Below, in pieces: positions 1-10,821 of a DNA stretch of 64,000 nucleotides. Each line of letters opens with the position of its first letter. The first letter of the stretch is position 1. Below the pieces are notes generated by a model, which was not told where the DNA came from, ran no database searches, and saw only the letters and a program-made list of their open reading frames with translations. The stretch covers positions 75,067,074 through 75,131,073 of the forward strand of contig CM072513.1 of assembly GCA_036898135.1 (NCBI GenBank). Reading direction: 5' to 3'. The translations under genes and the position numbers were made by a program. This DNA is from Oncomelania hupensis (lineage: Eukaryota > Mollusca > Gastropoda > Littorinimorpha > Pomatiopsidae).

Positions 1-306
1 TTCAGAAGAAACCGCTGGCACATCAAACCGTCTACAACAGCTAAACCATCAATCGTTCCTCAGCTGAACATTCAAGTGCATCCTGTTCTGAACACAGCAG
101 TACAGCTGCCTGGTCCTACTAAGCCAGCAACTATGCCTGTTGATATCCAGCCAGCAGTCTAGTCCAGACCGCTTTCTCAACAACCCTCAGTTGTTGCCGC
201 ACCTGTACATCCAAGACTTCCAGGCGTAAACCAAGCGCATCCTCTGGCCCAAACAAGAAGTGGACGTCCAGTCCGACGCCCGCAACGCCTGATTGAAGAA
301 ATGTAA
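1..306 (+). pseudogene. Ty3/gypsy polyprotein, C-terminal tail with one stop
   Basis: Frame 1 is open from the window edge to TAA at 304-306 except for a TAG at 160-162. It begins with the RRNRWHI phrase and ends with TRSGRPVRRPQRLIEEM, both characteristic of the region after the integrase in Ty3/gypsy polyproteins. The rest of the polyprotein lies outside the window. The internal stop suggests a decayed copy. The assignment is strengthened by the polypurine tract and LTR that follow at the expected spacing. Confidence 0.8.
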
Positions 307-433
307 AAGAAAATGAAAGAGAAGAAAAGAAAGACTTTCGGAACATTATGTTTTGAGTAATATCTCTCCTTCGGTTATACATAAACTCTAATCTATAATA
401 AATCGGCACATTTCGCTAGTGCAGTATGTCCAT

Positions 434-604
434 AAAAAAAGGGGGAGATGTAATAATATTTGCATGTATTTCGGTACTAAAACTACTTCCGGGTCGTGTC
501 GTCATAAACAGGGCTGACTAACTAACGTACAAATAAAATCAACTCCAGCTGAGCAACTCCGCATTGTCTTCTAGTCTGTCATACTAGCTTTATGTGCTGT
601 AACA
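434..604 (+). mobile_element. Polypurine tract and 3' LTR of the gypsy element
   Basis: A polypurine tract (A7 G5 AGA, 434-448) directly precedes TGTAATAATATT at 449, the expected PPT-to-LTR junction. The LTR contains an AATAAA signal near 531 and plausibly ends at TGTAACA (604), giving about 156 bp with TG..CA ends. The right boundary is inferred, because the 5' LTR needed to confirm it is outside the window. Confidence 0.7.
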
Positions 605-1077
605 TAATTATTTCGGTTCACACTATTGCACTTGCTATGCTCAACATCACTCTGAGCGGCGATAAGCAAAGCTTGTGAGCTTTCTCTAACTTTCCTCCTG
701 AAAGTGCTGTAAGACGCCATTGCTATTTCAACTGATCCAATGAAGCTTACATTAAAATAAATAAAATAAATTGTCTACAGTAAGACTACCTCACTAAGAT
801 TAGAAGACCGACAAAACCAAATTTAAAAAAACGCTGGTTAAATTTAACTTAAAACAGTTTTGCAGCAGAAAAGAATTTCAAGAAAAATTACCTGGCTCTA
901 TGACTGCACAGCTAGAATACAAATGTACAGTAAATAAATTAAAGGCAAAGCCCCAAATAAACAACCACAGTGGAAAAAAAATATCCGAGCACGTGCAACT
1001 TACTGTAGAAGATTGGGGTGTGGTGATCTGAGTTTGTCAATTTACCCCATCCGGTCGCACTGCGCATGCGCCATAAA
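605..1077. other. No gene seen
   Basis: AT-rich sequence without a supported ORF. Bases 1022-1073 hold GATCTGAGTTTGTC, then TTTACCCC and the palindrome TGCGCATGCGC. The same order occurs inverted at about 26660-26755. Confidence 0.5.
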
Positions 1078-1340
1078 GTGAAGTCTGTAGGCCTCGCCTC
1101 AATTACATAAAATACATAGAAGGTCCTCCACTCGGTGACATCCGGTTTACGACTGACCCCCCAAAAACACCTTTCCTACCTTTTGTGCCCACTTCAAACT
1201 CAAACGGAGGGGACAGACGAATCACAAACACTCATAGCAACACATTCGTTACACTTTCAACGATGTCGGCTCCAAATTAACTGCGAATTTGGTCAAAAAC
1301 GCAGTCACAACAAGCTGGTTCGAATTTGGACACCACGCCG

Positions 1341-1545
1341 TGTTGTTGTTGTTTGTAGATTATAGTCACACGACACTTTCGCATATAGGTGACTACTGGA
1401 CCGATTTATACTGACACCAGCGGGCCAGTTGTTGGTAAAGGGGAAAATAATATGATCACACGTTGACCAATCCGGGATTCGAACCAGCGACCTTTCGGTT
1501 ACTAGCAAGACGCTCTTACCAACTGAGCTACCCGGCCCCACCATA
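1341..1545 (-). mobile_element. tRNA-derived SINE
   Basis: On the minus strand 1539-1469 reads as a tRNA-like head, with A-box TAGCTCAGTTGG and a perfect B-box GGTTCGAATCC. It is followed by a body and an (ACA)n tail that ends at 1341. The anticodon arm does not fold convincingly, so this is a SINE head rather than a working tRNA gene. Its 3' end sits exactly at the break in the foldback arm. Confidence 0.75.
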
Positions 1546-1583
1546 GACCAGGAATATATAGACCGCGCAGTGACGCCATTGGT

Positions 1584-1802
1584 GTGATGACGCGTCAAGA
1601 GTTATGCGACTTGATTGTAACATGTGTGAAAAGGCCTGCTTCACAGAGCGAAGATCTGATGGAGAGGGGGAAAAAAAATCGCAGGAGCAGTTACGGTGAC
1701 CACTGTGCAACTTTGAACTGCACAAATGCACGATTAAAGGCTGCATGCCAGGGGAAGAGTTTTTTTCGTTTCCCAAAGGAAGAAGAACGGTTAAGTTCTT
1801 GA
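1584..1802 (+). pseudogene. THAP zinc-finger remnant
   Basis: The 72-residue frame contains HCATLNCTNAR followed by SFFRFPKEEERL. This matches the start of a THAP domain: C-x4-C, then an F-x-F-P segment. One base appears lost after the RL codons, since the next frame continues KFLKKL and then stops. The C-x2-H half is absent. THAP domains are DNA-binding modules of P-type transposases and of their domesticated relatives. This piece lies in the sequence that interrupts the foldback arm. Confidence 0.5.
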
Positions 1803-2260
1803 AGAAATTGTAGATCTATTCTGACAGACAAGAATCATGATGATGACCAAGACCTGTCAATGAATGGTTGTCAATGATACAAGACGGATTGGAACTAAGG
1901 TGATGTTTCGTGTAAGAAACGGTTTGGATTAGCCCAAGGAATTAATAAAGGTTGTGTGTAGGGTTAGTACTTAGTGATAATTAACTTAAATTTAGTTCAG
2001 TATCAATAAAAAGTACGCCTACTCACTACTGTCATTGTCAGTGTCAATAAGCCACAGTAGAACTAAAAAGGGGTGCCCTCTGGCCGTTTGCTGTCATGTA
2101 TCATCCTCTGTCTAGATCTAGATTTAAAACGATTCTGGTGCACTGCAAAGTCTTGGTATAAACGTGATTAATGTGATGTTTGTTAAGTAACCCAACTTGA
2201 TTTGCCGCACTAATTAGCTCACTATTCTCATGTTCTCTGCAATTGTTAACTCCAAGGCTA

Positions 2261-2263
<3 letters not shown>

Positions 2264-2295
<32 letters not shown>
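2264..2295. repeat. Poly(A) run
   Basis: A run of about 32 A, possibly a retroposon tail whose body is not recognised. Confidence 0.8.
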
Positions 2296-2298
<3 letters not shown>

Positions 2299-2568
2299 AG
2301 ATTGTAAAGACAGTATGAGAAAAGCAAAATTTCAGCGGCTTGTTATTTGCTGTCCACCGAACTGTGTCTGTAATTCCTCAACTTCGTATCCTGTTATAAT
2401 TAAATGAGGTTGTTGCAGAATATTCTAATATAAAATACAGATGCCAACCTTTTATTTTGTCACAAGACTCACTGAATGTATTGTCAATTTGAATGAAATA
2501 TATAGGGTTGATTGCAGGATGGTTTCATTTGTGATCACAGAAAGTTGCCTTGTTCACCTTTTTTTAAA

Positions 2569-2571
<3 letters not shown>

Positions 2572-2652
<81 letters not shown>

Positions 2653-2670
2653 CTGACTGAGAGAGAGAGT
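2572..2670. repeat. (GA)n microsatellite
   Basis: Nearly pure GA repeat of about 77 bp plus an imperfect extension. It produces artefactual Arg-Glu frames. The following 2671-3373 is AT-rich with a short (CA)n near 2818 and no supported gene. Confidence 0.95.
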
Positions 2671-4181
2671 ATAATTATTACGTACCCTAATTATTATGTT
2701 GAAATCAATCGAAGCATATTTTTGTAAATAAATGAATTTCCGTGTTCACAACTAGATTTACGTTTCGAATTAGTCAATATCTTTATTTATATTTCGATCT
2801 CCATCTCTTTCTATATCACACACACACACACACACGCACAAATTATACACACTAAAACTGCCAATCAATCCGTATGCTGTATAACCCCATACGGAACAAA
2901 AAATAAATTACGCATGTATGACACATATTCTAGACTAGTGTGTGTTTTTTTAAAAAAATATTATTATTATTTTTATTTTAACTCAATTTATCTTATACAT
3001 ACTGTTTATTTCAAGCAACAAAACAATGCAAAAGCCACCTATATCACGGGTTACAGTTTAGGAAGCGCTCATAACACCCTTACGGTCAAGAGGCAGCAAG
3101 TCATGAAAAAATAAACAGATGTGCATGAAAAAAAATTTCTCAAATTTGAAAAGCCTTATTTCAAACATTTTCAACAGCAAAAGGTGAAAATCGCGGTCTA
3201 AAACATTTTTTAAAAATATAATTAAAAACCCCCATATATAGACAAGAGACTAAGAACCGAAAGCAAGCCCATGTGAGGTTGAAGGGACGTAACTCCTCCA
3301 CCGTACATCACTTCTCATAGAGGCGATATCGCGAAGTGATCTCTCTCTTCTTCCTTTCTCTCTGGCCCCACGCACCACGCCGTTCGTCGATCCTAATATA
3401 TATAGCAATTGCTTTAAGATATTTCATTGGTCGCCTAAAAATACGCGCTATTAGGCCTAATGAAGGGCAGACCACTCTAGCGATATATTCTGAAGTCTCC
3501 AACGATCATTTGTTGATATCGCTAGAGTAGTCCGCCCTTCATTAGGCCTAATAGCGCGTATTCTTAGCGACCAATGAAAGGTCGTAAAGGAACTGCTATG
3601 TATTGGGATCGACTAGCGGCGTGGTGTCCTAATTCGAACCAGCTTATGTGACTGCGTTTTTGACCAAATTCGCAGTGAATTTAGAGCCGACATCGTTGGA
3701 AGTGTAACGAATGTGTTGCTATGAGTGTTTGCGATTCGTCTGTCCCCTCCGTTTGAGTTTGAAGTGGGCACAAAAGGTAGGAAAGGTGTTTTTGGGGGGT
3801 CAGTCGTAAACCGGATGTCACCGAGTGGAGGACCTTCTATGTATTGTATGTAATTGAGGCGAGGCCTACAGACTTCACAGCCTGTGGTTTGACCTGAACT
3901 GAGTTTACCCTCTCTGGAGCTTACTCGGAGATAAATGTTATCGTTCTGAATTTATATATACTATCTTTAAAAAAAACAGTCTGAATTTGAATGATGCTTG
4001 AAATGGGCTGTTTACCCTTGTTTGGGGTACCACCAATTGTTGCACATTAATGAATACGAACGAAAACAAAATTGCGAAATAATTCTGTAAAAGTCGTCTT
4101 TTCCTAGAAAAGAATAATCTCTAAACAAAATAAATTGTACTCTCCAACCCATGAAAATGAAAATGCACCTATGACAACACA

Positions 4182-4415
4182 ATGGCGGAAAGTTGTTTAC
4201 TTCATACCACCTGCAATGCTACGCACGATTCAACAACAAACGAAGGATCGAGCAGGCCAAAAAACGTTTGGAAAATGGCAATCGCCCAAGAAACATTTGC
4301 GGAGGAGAGAGGAAGAGCCATCAACCAGCAACATTTTGCCCGCAGTTTGTCTGATGCCGAAAAAGCAAGTGGATCAAATTCATGGGAAAACGCGCCCCAG
4401 GAAGGCTCTGTCAGG
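4182..4415 (+). other. Possible first exon of the CXC-domain pseudogene
   Basis: An open stretch ends in CTGTCAG followed by GTAGGG, a usable donor, about 820 bp before the next recognisable exon. No domain is recognised, and which frame would be used is uncertain. A phrase of about 45 bp around ACGAAGGATCGAGCAGGCC recurs at 4997-5043. Treat as a candidate only. Confidence 0.25.
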
Positions 4416-5238
4416 TAGGGTCTATGCTTTTTAAAATTATATTACTATTACTAGCAAGCGTTAAGTTTAGCGTGCCAACTGTTCGTCTGCTGCTGTACCT
4501 TCTATTGCATTCATATATTACAAGTCATAAGGATGTACTCTTACGCATGTAAAAATGCAAGTTTTTCTAAAGAAATGAATGATACAATGTAACATTTGTA
4601 AGGTGTGGAGTAAGCCTAATAATAACGTACATTTAATAAAATAAAAAGTACAATAATATACAAATATTGCTAACGCCAACTTTCATCCTATTTATCAAGA
4701 CTATATTCACTTAAGTTTGCCTGACATTGAAAGAGTACATATAGTAGGCAGGTGAAAGTTTGACACACTAAACAGAAACTTGAGGTTTGTTGGCTTTTAA
4801 TTATCATAATTCCCATTTAGAATAAGCTTTTTTTCTTAAACGCTCATTGCACTTTAGCCTAAACGGAAAGTTTAAGAAAAGCATGATTCTTAAAAAATAT
4901 TAACTAAAACAAAACTGAATATTGTTAAACTGCATAAAAATATTACAATATATTTACTTAGCAATATCAATGTAAGGAAAGATTGTTTCAATAGCAAACG
5001 AAGGATCGAGCAGGCCAAAAAACATTTCAAAAATGGCAAGAAAACTGGCGTGGTAAGCCTGACATGATCAGATTGTTTCAATAGCATAACGGGCTGAGAT
5101 AATTCAAGGTTGGTCGATTCAAGGCTAGGTTATTTTGTAAATGTTACTGTTAGCTTATATTTATTGCCTGCAGAAAAAAATATATGTGTATTAATCTGTG
5201 CGATTAACCAAATCAACTTTTTTTACTACATTTGACAG

Positions 5239-5568
5239 GGAGAAGACTTTCCGAGAGCAGCAACAAAGCTTAAGCGACATGATGTAGGCTTACTAAGGGA
5301 CATTCACTACAAGGCAGATTTACTTGCTGTAAAAGTAAAGTAAGTTTATACATTTTTTCCTGTTTAGAAAAAAAGTATTAAAAAAACAACAATAATTTAG
5401 ATGTTTCTGTAGGAAACAATTAAGTTATCCCATAATTAGCACTCCCCCCTCCCCCCTACCCCCCCCCCCCCCCAAAAAAAAAAAAAAAGAACTAAAGAAA
5501 ACAACTAAACTTAAAAAGCAAAACAGCATGATTTACCACCCTCACCCCACCCATATATATATATTATA

Positions 5569-5605
<37 letters not shown>

Positions 5606-6458
5606 GAGGTATGTTCTTGTTGTTGACAGGTATCACAAGTCTTGTTACAGAAGACTTTTGCATGCAGCAGCAGCCTGCAGTCCACAGTTGCCATCACTAT
5701 TGGAGCAGAAAACAGACAACGTAGAACCAGAAGTGCACACTGATATTGCAGAATCTGCAGATAGTGATTTCGGAGAGTTACCGACAAGACAGAGGACAAG
5801 GCATGTATACACTGAACAAGATGGCTGAAGACACATATATTTGTCTGCTCTCTCGGCGAGGAACGTCACAAAAGAAACAGCACAGGAGTCTTCATGGTCA
5901 GCAAATCCTGATAAGCTGAATGAAACAGAAATTTTGAAGATAGTTCCTCCTCAGCTGTTTAATTTAATTGCTTGGATAGCTAACACCACTGATGACTTTG
6001 ACCAAAATTATGTTCAAGTACCATCAGATATTAAAATTAAAATATTATCTATCGTGCAGGATATTCTTTTCTTGGCAAATATGTGCTACACGTGCCCAAA
6101 GCACATTGCTCTAGGCATAGCTGTGAGGCACATCACAAGCTCTCAAAGAGTGGTCAACATCCTCAAGGCACCAGCAGCTCAGCAGCATGGATGGATTACC
6201 AAGACAAACAGAACCCTTGATGTGATGTGGTCAACACAGCCACCTTTACCTCCCAACATCACGAGCTTTGTGCAGTGTGGCTGCTAATCTGGCTGTACTG
6301 GAAACCGGTGCTCTTGCCAACTTCAGGCCTTGAAATGCACATACATGTGTTCATGCACTGGGTGTTCTAATCAATCATCTGTTTGTAATGATACTGACAG
6401 TGACACTAACACTGAGTGGAGTGAATCTGAATCAAATTCAGATGATGAGGGGTGGTAA
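5239..6458 (+). pseudogene. CXC (TSO1/tesmin-like) domain gene, 3' part, two stops
   Basis: Exon 5239-5339 has a TTTGACAG acceptor and an AAA/GTAAGT donor. It joins in phase (AA|G) to a long exon from 5630 beginning YHKSCYRRLL. The frame runs to TAA at 6456-6458, interrupted by TGA at 5826 and TAA at 6285. The segment around 5886-6150 includes LNETEILKIVPPQLFNLIAW and PKHIALGIAVRHITSSQRV, phrases I associate with an abundant uncharacterised invertebrate gene family. The C-terminus (about 6276-6380) has the spaced cysteines of a CXC domain (QCGC, SGCTGNRCSCQ, LKCTYMCSCTGCSN) and then an acidic tail. The middle of the family appears deleted after RVVNIL. CXC domains bind DNA; this copy's function is unknown and it looks dead. 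Confidence 0.6.
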
Positions 6459-7027
6459 AATAGTAACCTATAGTATACAGTCTGCTTCAAGGGAGTAATA
6501 TTTGCCCTGTAGTGTTTTTTTTTAATTGCACAATTATAGCCAAACACTTAACCCAGATTATTTTGTTTTTAACTTGAAGACTTTATTGTTTATATGATTT
6601 AATATCTAAGTTGTTTAGGAGGTATTACAATACTTTATTTGGACATATAATGCAAAAATGTGTCATGGTTTTGAATCGAGGTACAACTTTATTATTATAA
6701 AGTGCATTCAAGGCCTGACATTGGCAGAAGATCAAGGCATCAGCAACTGTGTTCATGCACTGGATGTTCTAAGAGGATGGATCATCTGTTTGTAGTGATA
6801 CTGACACTGAGTGGAATGAATCTGAATCAAGTTAAATGATGAGCGGTGGTGAAATATTAATCGGCTTCAAGGGAGATAATATTTGCTGTGATTTTTTTTT
6901 TATGCACAATTATAACAAAATAAGATAATTTTCTTTTTAACTTAAAGTCTTTATTTTTTTAATATTATTTAATATTGAAGCTGTTTATGAGGTATTACAA
7001 TACTTTATTTGGACAAATAATGATATA
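6341..7027. repeat. Tandem duplication of the CXC gene 3' end
   Basis: Bases 6341-6690 (last cysteines, acidic tail, 3' UTR) recur diverged at 6741-7027. The match resumes at 8502-8550 after a transposon insertion. Shared landmarks are TGTTCATGCACTGG, GGCTTCAAGGGAG, GAGGTATTACAATACTTTAT and GGTACAACTTTA. The second unit has lost its reading frame. Confidence 0.75.
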
Positions 7028-8494
7028 TGTGACCCTCCACCACGGGATGAGTCGTATTGCGCCTCAGTCCATTCCGAGCAATCACTGAAAATAGGTGCAG
7101 GGGGTGTGGGTTGTCGGTTTGGAGATTTTAGTTGTTGCTGATTCTTTAATCATTTATCTACATGTTTCCGTTGGAATTTTGCTAAAATTCACTTCTAAAA
7201 GTATTATAAATGTGTTTTAAAAGCACCACCTATCCCGTTTTGGTGAGAAAATCTTGCCAAAACCACTTCTTTTGAACAACCTGTCCTCCCTATGCTTTTC
7301 GAGCCGACCCAATGTACTATGCACCGATTGAAAGGTCTTTGGCTCAGCTTTTAAACTATGTAGAATATGATTGGTTGATTCGAAATAGAAAGCTAAAACA
7401 ATAGGCTAAAAATAATAGTTCTCCGGGAATGCCCTGTAAACAAATCGTCACCATGTAGGGGAAGCTCGCTCCACGATTGGCTAATATCTGCACGTGACGT
7501 CAACCAACCAACCAGCAGGAAGGTAATTAAAATTTTGCAACATGGCTGCTCGTGGCGTCTCCGAAGCTTTCGTCGCAAAAGCGTTGAATTCGGCCAGAGA
7601 TGCAAATATTACGGACCAAAAAGATTCAGAAGAATTAGAAAGTCTCATAAGAGAGTATTTTACATCTCTAGAATTGGAAGATACCGGTGATTAAAGCGAG
7701 GACGAGGAGAAAAGTGATGATGAAGTGAGTGGTGGTGTCGAAAGTGATTGTGATGGTGTAGGCCTAGAACACGAAGAGGAAACTAGTGACACAGACAGCG
7801 AAATGCATCATTTAATTTTAATTTTATTTTTTGGGGTATCAGAAACTTAAAGCTTTATCTGCTTGGAAAAGAACTAAAATTGTATGTCTCTTGTTAAACA
7901 TTAATTTAGGATAATTTCATGGTGGCTAGTGATTAAAATCACCCACCCCCCACCCCCTGCCCCCCGTCTCCTGAAAAAATTAAACAATTTTTAGACCACA
8001 TACTTTTTTATTTTATGCTGCTATTTCATACAAGTTGTTGACATTTGCTCATTTGTAATGATTTTAATATTGTTCTGAATAAAATTATTATAGTAGTAGC
8101 AATCGGCCTGCATAAAAATGTTAACTAAGTAAAACATGCATTTTAACATGTATTTTTAAAAAGTGTACAAATAAAAGTACTTCATACTTTGAAATGAAAA
8201 TGTGTGTGTGTGTGTTGTTAATGCTGTGCTAGATTACAGTGCCAAATTTCATTAAGATCCATGCATGGTCGCTAAGGACATTACGTAAAGTTTGTAAACA
8301 CAAATTTCGAGATTTCTCAGAATCGCGTTTTTTGAGGGGGGGCAAAGTAAAAAGCATGTAGCTCCGAGACTATTCGTCAGATTTTCAAACGGTTTTTTCC
8401 ATTGAAATTGGCATTCAAAATACTTTAAGATAGCACAAATAACTCAAAATGACCCAGAGGCACAATAAGACTCAAACCGTGGTGGAGGGTCACA
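7028..8494. mobile_element. DNA transposon, TGTGACCCTCCACCACGG termini
   Basis: The ends are inverted repeats: TGTGACCCTCCACCACGG at 7028 and its complement ending at 8494. Similarity continues for about 35 bp (TGAGTC.TATTG). The paralogous duplicate at about 6655 reads straight through, so the insertion is real. The target duplication is not resolved, because the flanks GATATA and TATCAT are partly palindromic. Superfamily not recognised. Length is 1467 bp, so it is probably non-autonomous. Confidence 0.7.
7542..7850 (+). pseudogene. Acidic N-terminal ORF remnant inside the transposon
   Basis: ATG at 7542 (context AACATGG) opens MAARGVSEAFVAKALNSARD and continues into an acidic stretch rich in Asp, Glu and Ser. 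One TAA interrupts it at about 7692, and it ends near 7850 after a hydrophobic run. Cut-and-paste transposases often begin with such acidic tails, so I infer the N-terminus of the element's former transposase. There is no catalytic domain. Confidence 0.35.
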
Positions 8495-8856
8495 TATCAT
8501 CACTGCAAAAAAAGTGTTGTTTTTTTAAATCAGGGGTACAACTTTAACTGCCCATTTCTCACAAACGTGCAAGAGTTGGTGGTTCCCGATCTCTGAAAGT
8601 TTCGCAATAAGTACCTTCTTTGAGAATGTGGAGAAAAATTTTGGTGCGCTTCGATTAAAAAAAAACTCATTTTCTAGGCCCTTTTTTGGCTATTGGCCTT
8701 CAGTCTAGTTTGTCCCTCTCAAGATTCAAGATTCTTTATTGTCCAAACACAAGGCATGGATATTTGTTTAGCAGTGCAATAAGGAAGGAGATAACATCAA
8801 AATTATTACAAACATGGACATACAATATTGATACATTTGATATACTATTTGTAGGT

Positions 8857-8932
8857 GAGAGTGTGTGTGTTTGTGAGAGTGTGTGTGTTTGTGAGAGTGT
8901 GTGCGTGAGAGTGTGTGTGTGTGTGTGACAGG
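8857..8932. repeat. (GT)n-rich microsatellite
   Basis: GTGTGT blocks interrupted by GAGA/TTTGTGAGA. Bases 8497-8856 hold the end of the duplicate and no gene. Confidence 0.85.
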
Positions 8933-9028
8933 GTCATTGTTGATCGATCTTAATCACTGTGGATATCATCATCATTATTGATTGTTAGTTTAGTGTTGTA
9001 AGGTATTATTGACTAAGATGTTATATGC

Positions 9029-9103
9029 AGATGGACACTGCACTTAGAATTTCCTTGCAGGTGTTTATGGGGACAATAAAGATTCTGTATTCTGTATACA
9101 TAA
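9029..9103 (+). repeat. Dispersed retroelement 3' end, copy 1
   Basis: Contains GGACACTGCACTTAGAATT, TTCCTTGCAGGTGTTT and ends CAATAAAGATTCTGTATTCTG. The same sequence is present in inverse orientation at 54375-54446. The terminal ATTCTG-type repetition and the polyadenylation-like AATAAA suggest a non-LTR 3' end. Confidence 0.6.
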
Positions 9104-9429
9104 TACCACATTTTATTTGAACTTGTGTTGTTATTTTTATATTTTTATTATAACGTATGTGTTTGTTGTTTGTTTTGGGGTGGGTAAATGCGTGAGTTGT
9201 TGATTGGAACATATATGCTTTCAAGACACAAACACACAAACATATCAAATACAATGCAATGGTCACATTACTAATTTATTCGTGCAAAGGATTACATTGC
9301 ATACATTATTTCCAACAACTTGAGCAATATACGAACAAATCTTACTCTTTCTTACCCTTACTTTAACTCTCTTACATGCAAAAGGCATAAATAGGGGTCC
9401 AAATAGGTGTTGTGATCTATCAAAGGAAT

Positions 9430-9690
9430 GGTCCACCCTCACACACACCAAATACACATTCATCACTCAAACAGGGAGATCGCTATTGGAAGATGGAAAG
9501 AAAATCAAACTTTTATTTATTGTAAAGTCCATTTCAGCACCTTGGATAGTGCTCAGTTGTCCAGGCGTCAGCCCATGCGCCCAAAGCCTGCCAGTGCGCG
9601 TCTCGGTCGGATTCAGTTAGATCATGTACTGGGCAGCGCCTAAAGTCTGGTCAAGTAAGGCGAGATAAGTGCGCTATACAAATCCTCAAT
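9430..9690 (+). repeat. SINE-like repeat ending in GCGCTATACAAAT
   Basis: Phrases such as CAGCCCATGCGCCCAAAG, a GAGTTAGAT-type segment and the tail GTGCGCTATACAAATCCTC resemble the better preserved copies at 40419-40706 and 50703-50976. No gene is visible between 9104 and 9700. Confidence 0.4.
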
Positions 9691-9721
9691 AATAATAATA
9701 TTACTCGGGGGGGGGGGGGGG

Positions 9722-10206
9722 GGGGGTCATCTCATTCAAACAGTCACCTCTCCCCAACGTCTTGTTTAAATCTTTCCTTGTTCGGGGACTAAGTCTACAG
9801 GTGGGGCTTGAAGGGAAATACGAACAGACTGGGTGCAGTGGTTCTTGACTTATTGAATTTATACCACACAAATCGCGCACCGATGGTAAAGAAGAATTTT
9901 AAGAGAGTCACCTCAATCAAACAGTCACCTCTCCCCAACTGTTGTTCGATTCTTGCCATTTTCGGGGACTAAGTGCATAGGTGGGGCTTGACATAACTTG
10001 TAAATACAAACAGACTGGGTGCAGTGGTTCTTGACTTTATATGACGCAAATCGCGCAACGATTGTACACACTTTCATCTATCAACCAATCCCATAAATTT
10101 GGGAGATCCTATCCTATCATACCCCATACCATAACTTGGGGCTCGTTTTGTTTCTTGGCGTACTATTGGGTGTGCCTAGGAATCAGCATTAGGGGATACA
10201 AGATAC
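9722..10206. repeat. Two-unit module, copy 1
   Basis: Two units of about 170-185 bp start near 9725 and 9906, each with TCAAACAGTC, CTCTCCCCAAC, TTCGGGGACTAAGT, CAGACTGGGTGCAGTGGTTC and AATCGCGCA. A shared 3' segment follows (ACACTTTCATCTA to AATCAGCATTAGGGGATAC). The whole recurs at 10822-11308. A G-run (9709-9727) precedes it. Confidence 0.8.
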
Positions 10207-10390
10207 AACAGAACTTTATTATCTGACTCTGAGACAGGAACTTGATCAATACACACAACACATAACACATGTATCCCACACTGTTTGCACTTTACATTCA
10301 TACTGGACATCTATCTATCAATAGAGATCAAGCTATCACCAATCCCATAACTATCTCAATCTTAATCAAACAGTCACCTCTCCCTCAACC

Positions 10391-10821
10391 TACAGAGCTA
10401 GGCTATTGCTTATTGATATGTAGACAGTGGCTATGATGCTGCTTAAGCTGCTTAAATGAGAATTGCGATCCATCAACTCTTCTTGATATAGGTGAAGCAT
10501 TCAGGGTGTCCACTTGGGGATGAGCCCAATATGGACCGCCTGACTTGATGGGTTGAGGAGAAACTTCAGGTTCTTTGATTTCTGTACTTTGAAAGGGTTC
10601 CAATCTCCCAATAACGGCCGGACATTTGGGCGGGAAGCCGGACATTTGGGCGGGAAACCGTCTGGCGCCCAAAATACTGCCAAATGCACCGTTCAGGTGC
10701 ACGAAGTGGGTACAGCAATCACACCCCCACCGAACAATGTTGGAAAAGCAGCCAAATTCATCCCCATTAGGTGGCCACTGTGATCCAAAGTATTTGGTCA
10801 TATTGTCTAAGGATTTTAGGA
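10391..10821. other. Spacer between modules; no gene
   Basis: Unique-looking sequence with a short tandem GGACATTTGGGCGGGAA (10619-10656). A partial unit (AATCAAACAGTCACCTCTCC) ends just before it at about 10385. Small frames here show no domain. Confidence 0.5.

Larger units (their letters stand above)
1078..3878. mobile_element. Foldback (long inverted-repeat) DNA element, left arm interrupted
   Basis: Bases 1078-1340 and 3617-3878 are inverted repeats of about 262 bp with only about eight differences by eye. The right arm continues inward (3516-3626). It pairs with 3374-3485, leaving a loop of about 30 bp (3486-3515). The full arm is therefore about 363 bp, and the left arm is split into 1078-1340 and 3374-3485. 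The break repeats CACCACGCCG on both sides (1331-1340, 3374-3383), as expected for an insertion of 1341-3373 with a 10-bp duplication. No clear target duplication flanks the whole element. The superfamily is not recognised. Confidence 0.75.

Noticed and set aside
1469..1539. Functional tRNA gene on the minus strand
   Set aside because: A and B boxes are good but the anticodon arm and acceptor pairing are poor and a SINE body and tail follow.
2441..2727. Arg-Glu repeat proteins
   Set aside because: Microsatellite translation only.
10619..10660. CRISPR-like direct repeat
   Set aside because: Only two adjacent copies of a 17-19 bp phrase without spacers, in a eukaryotic context.
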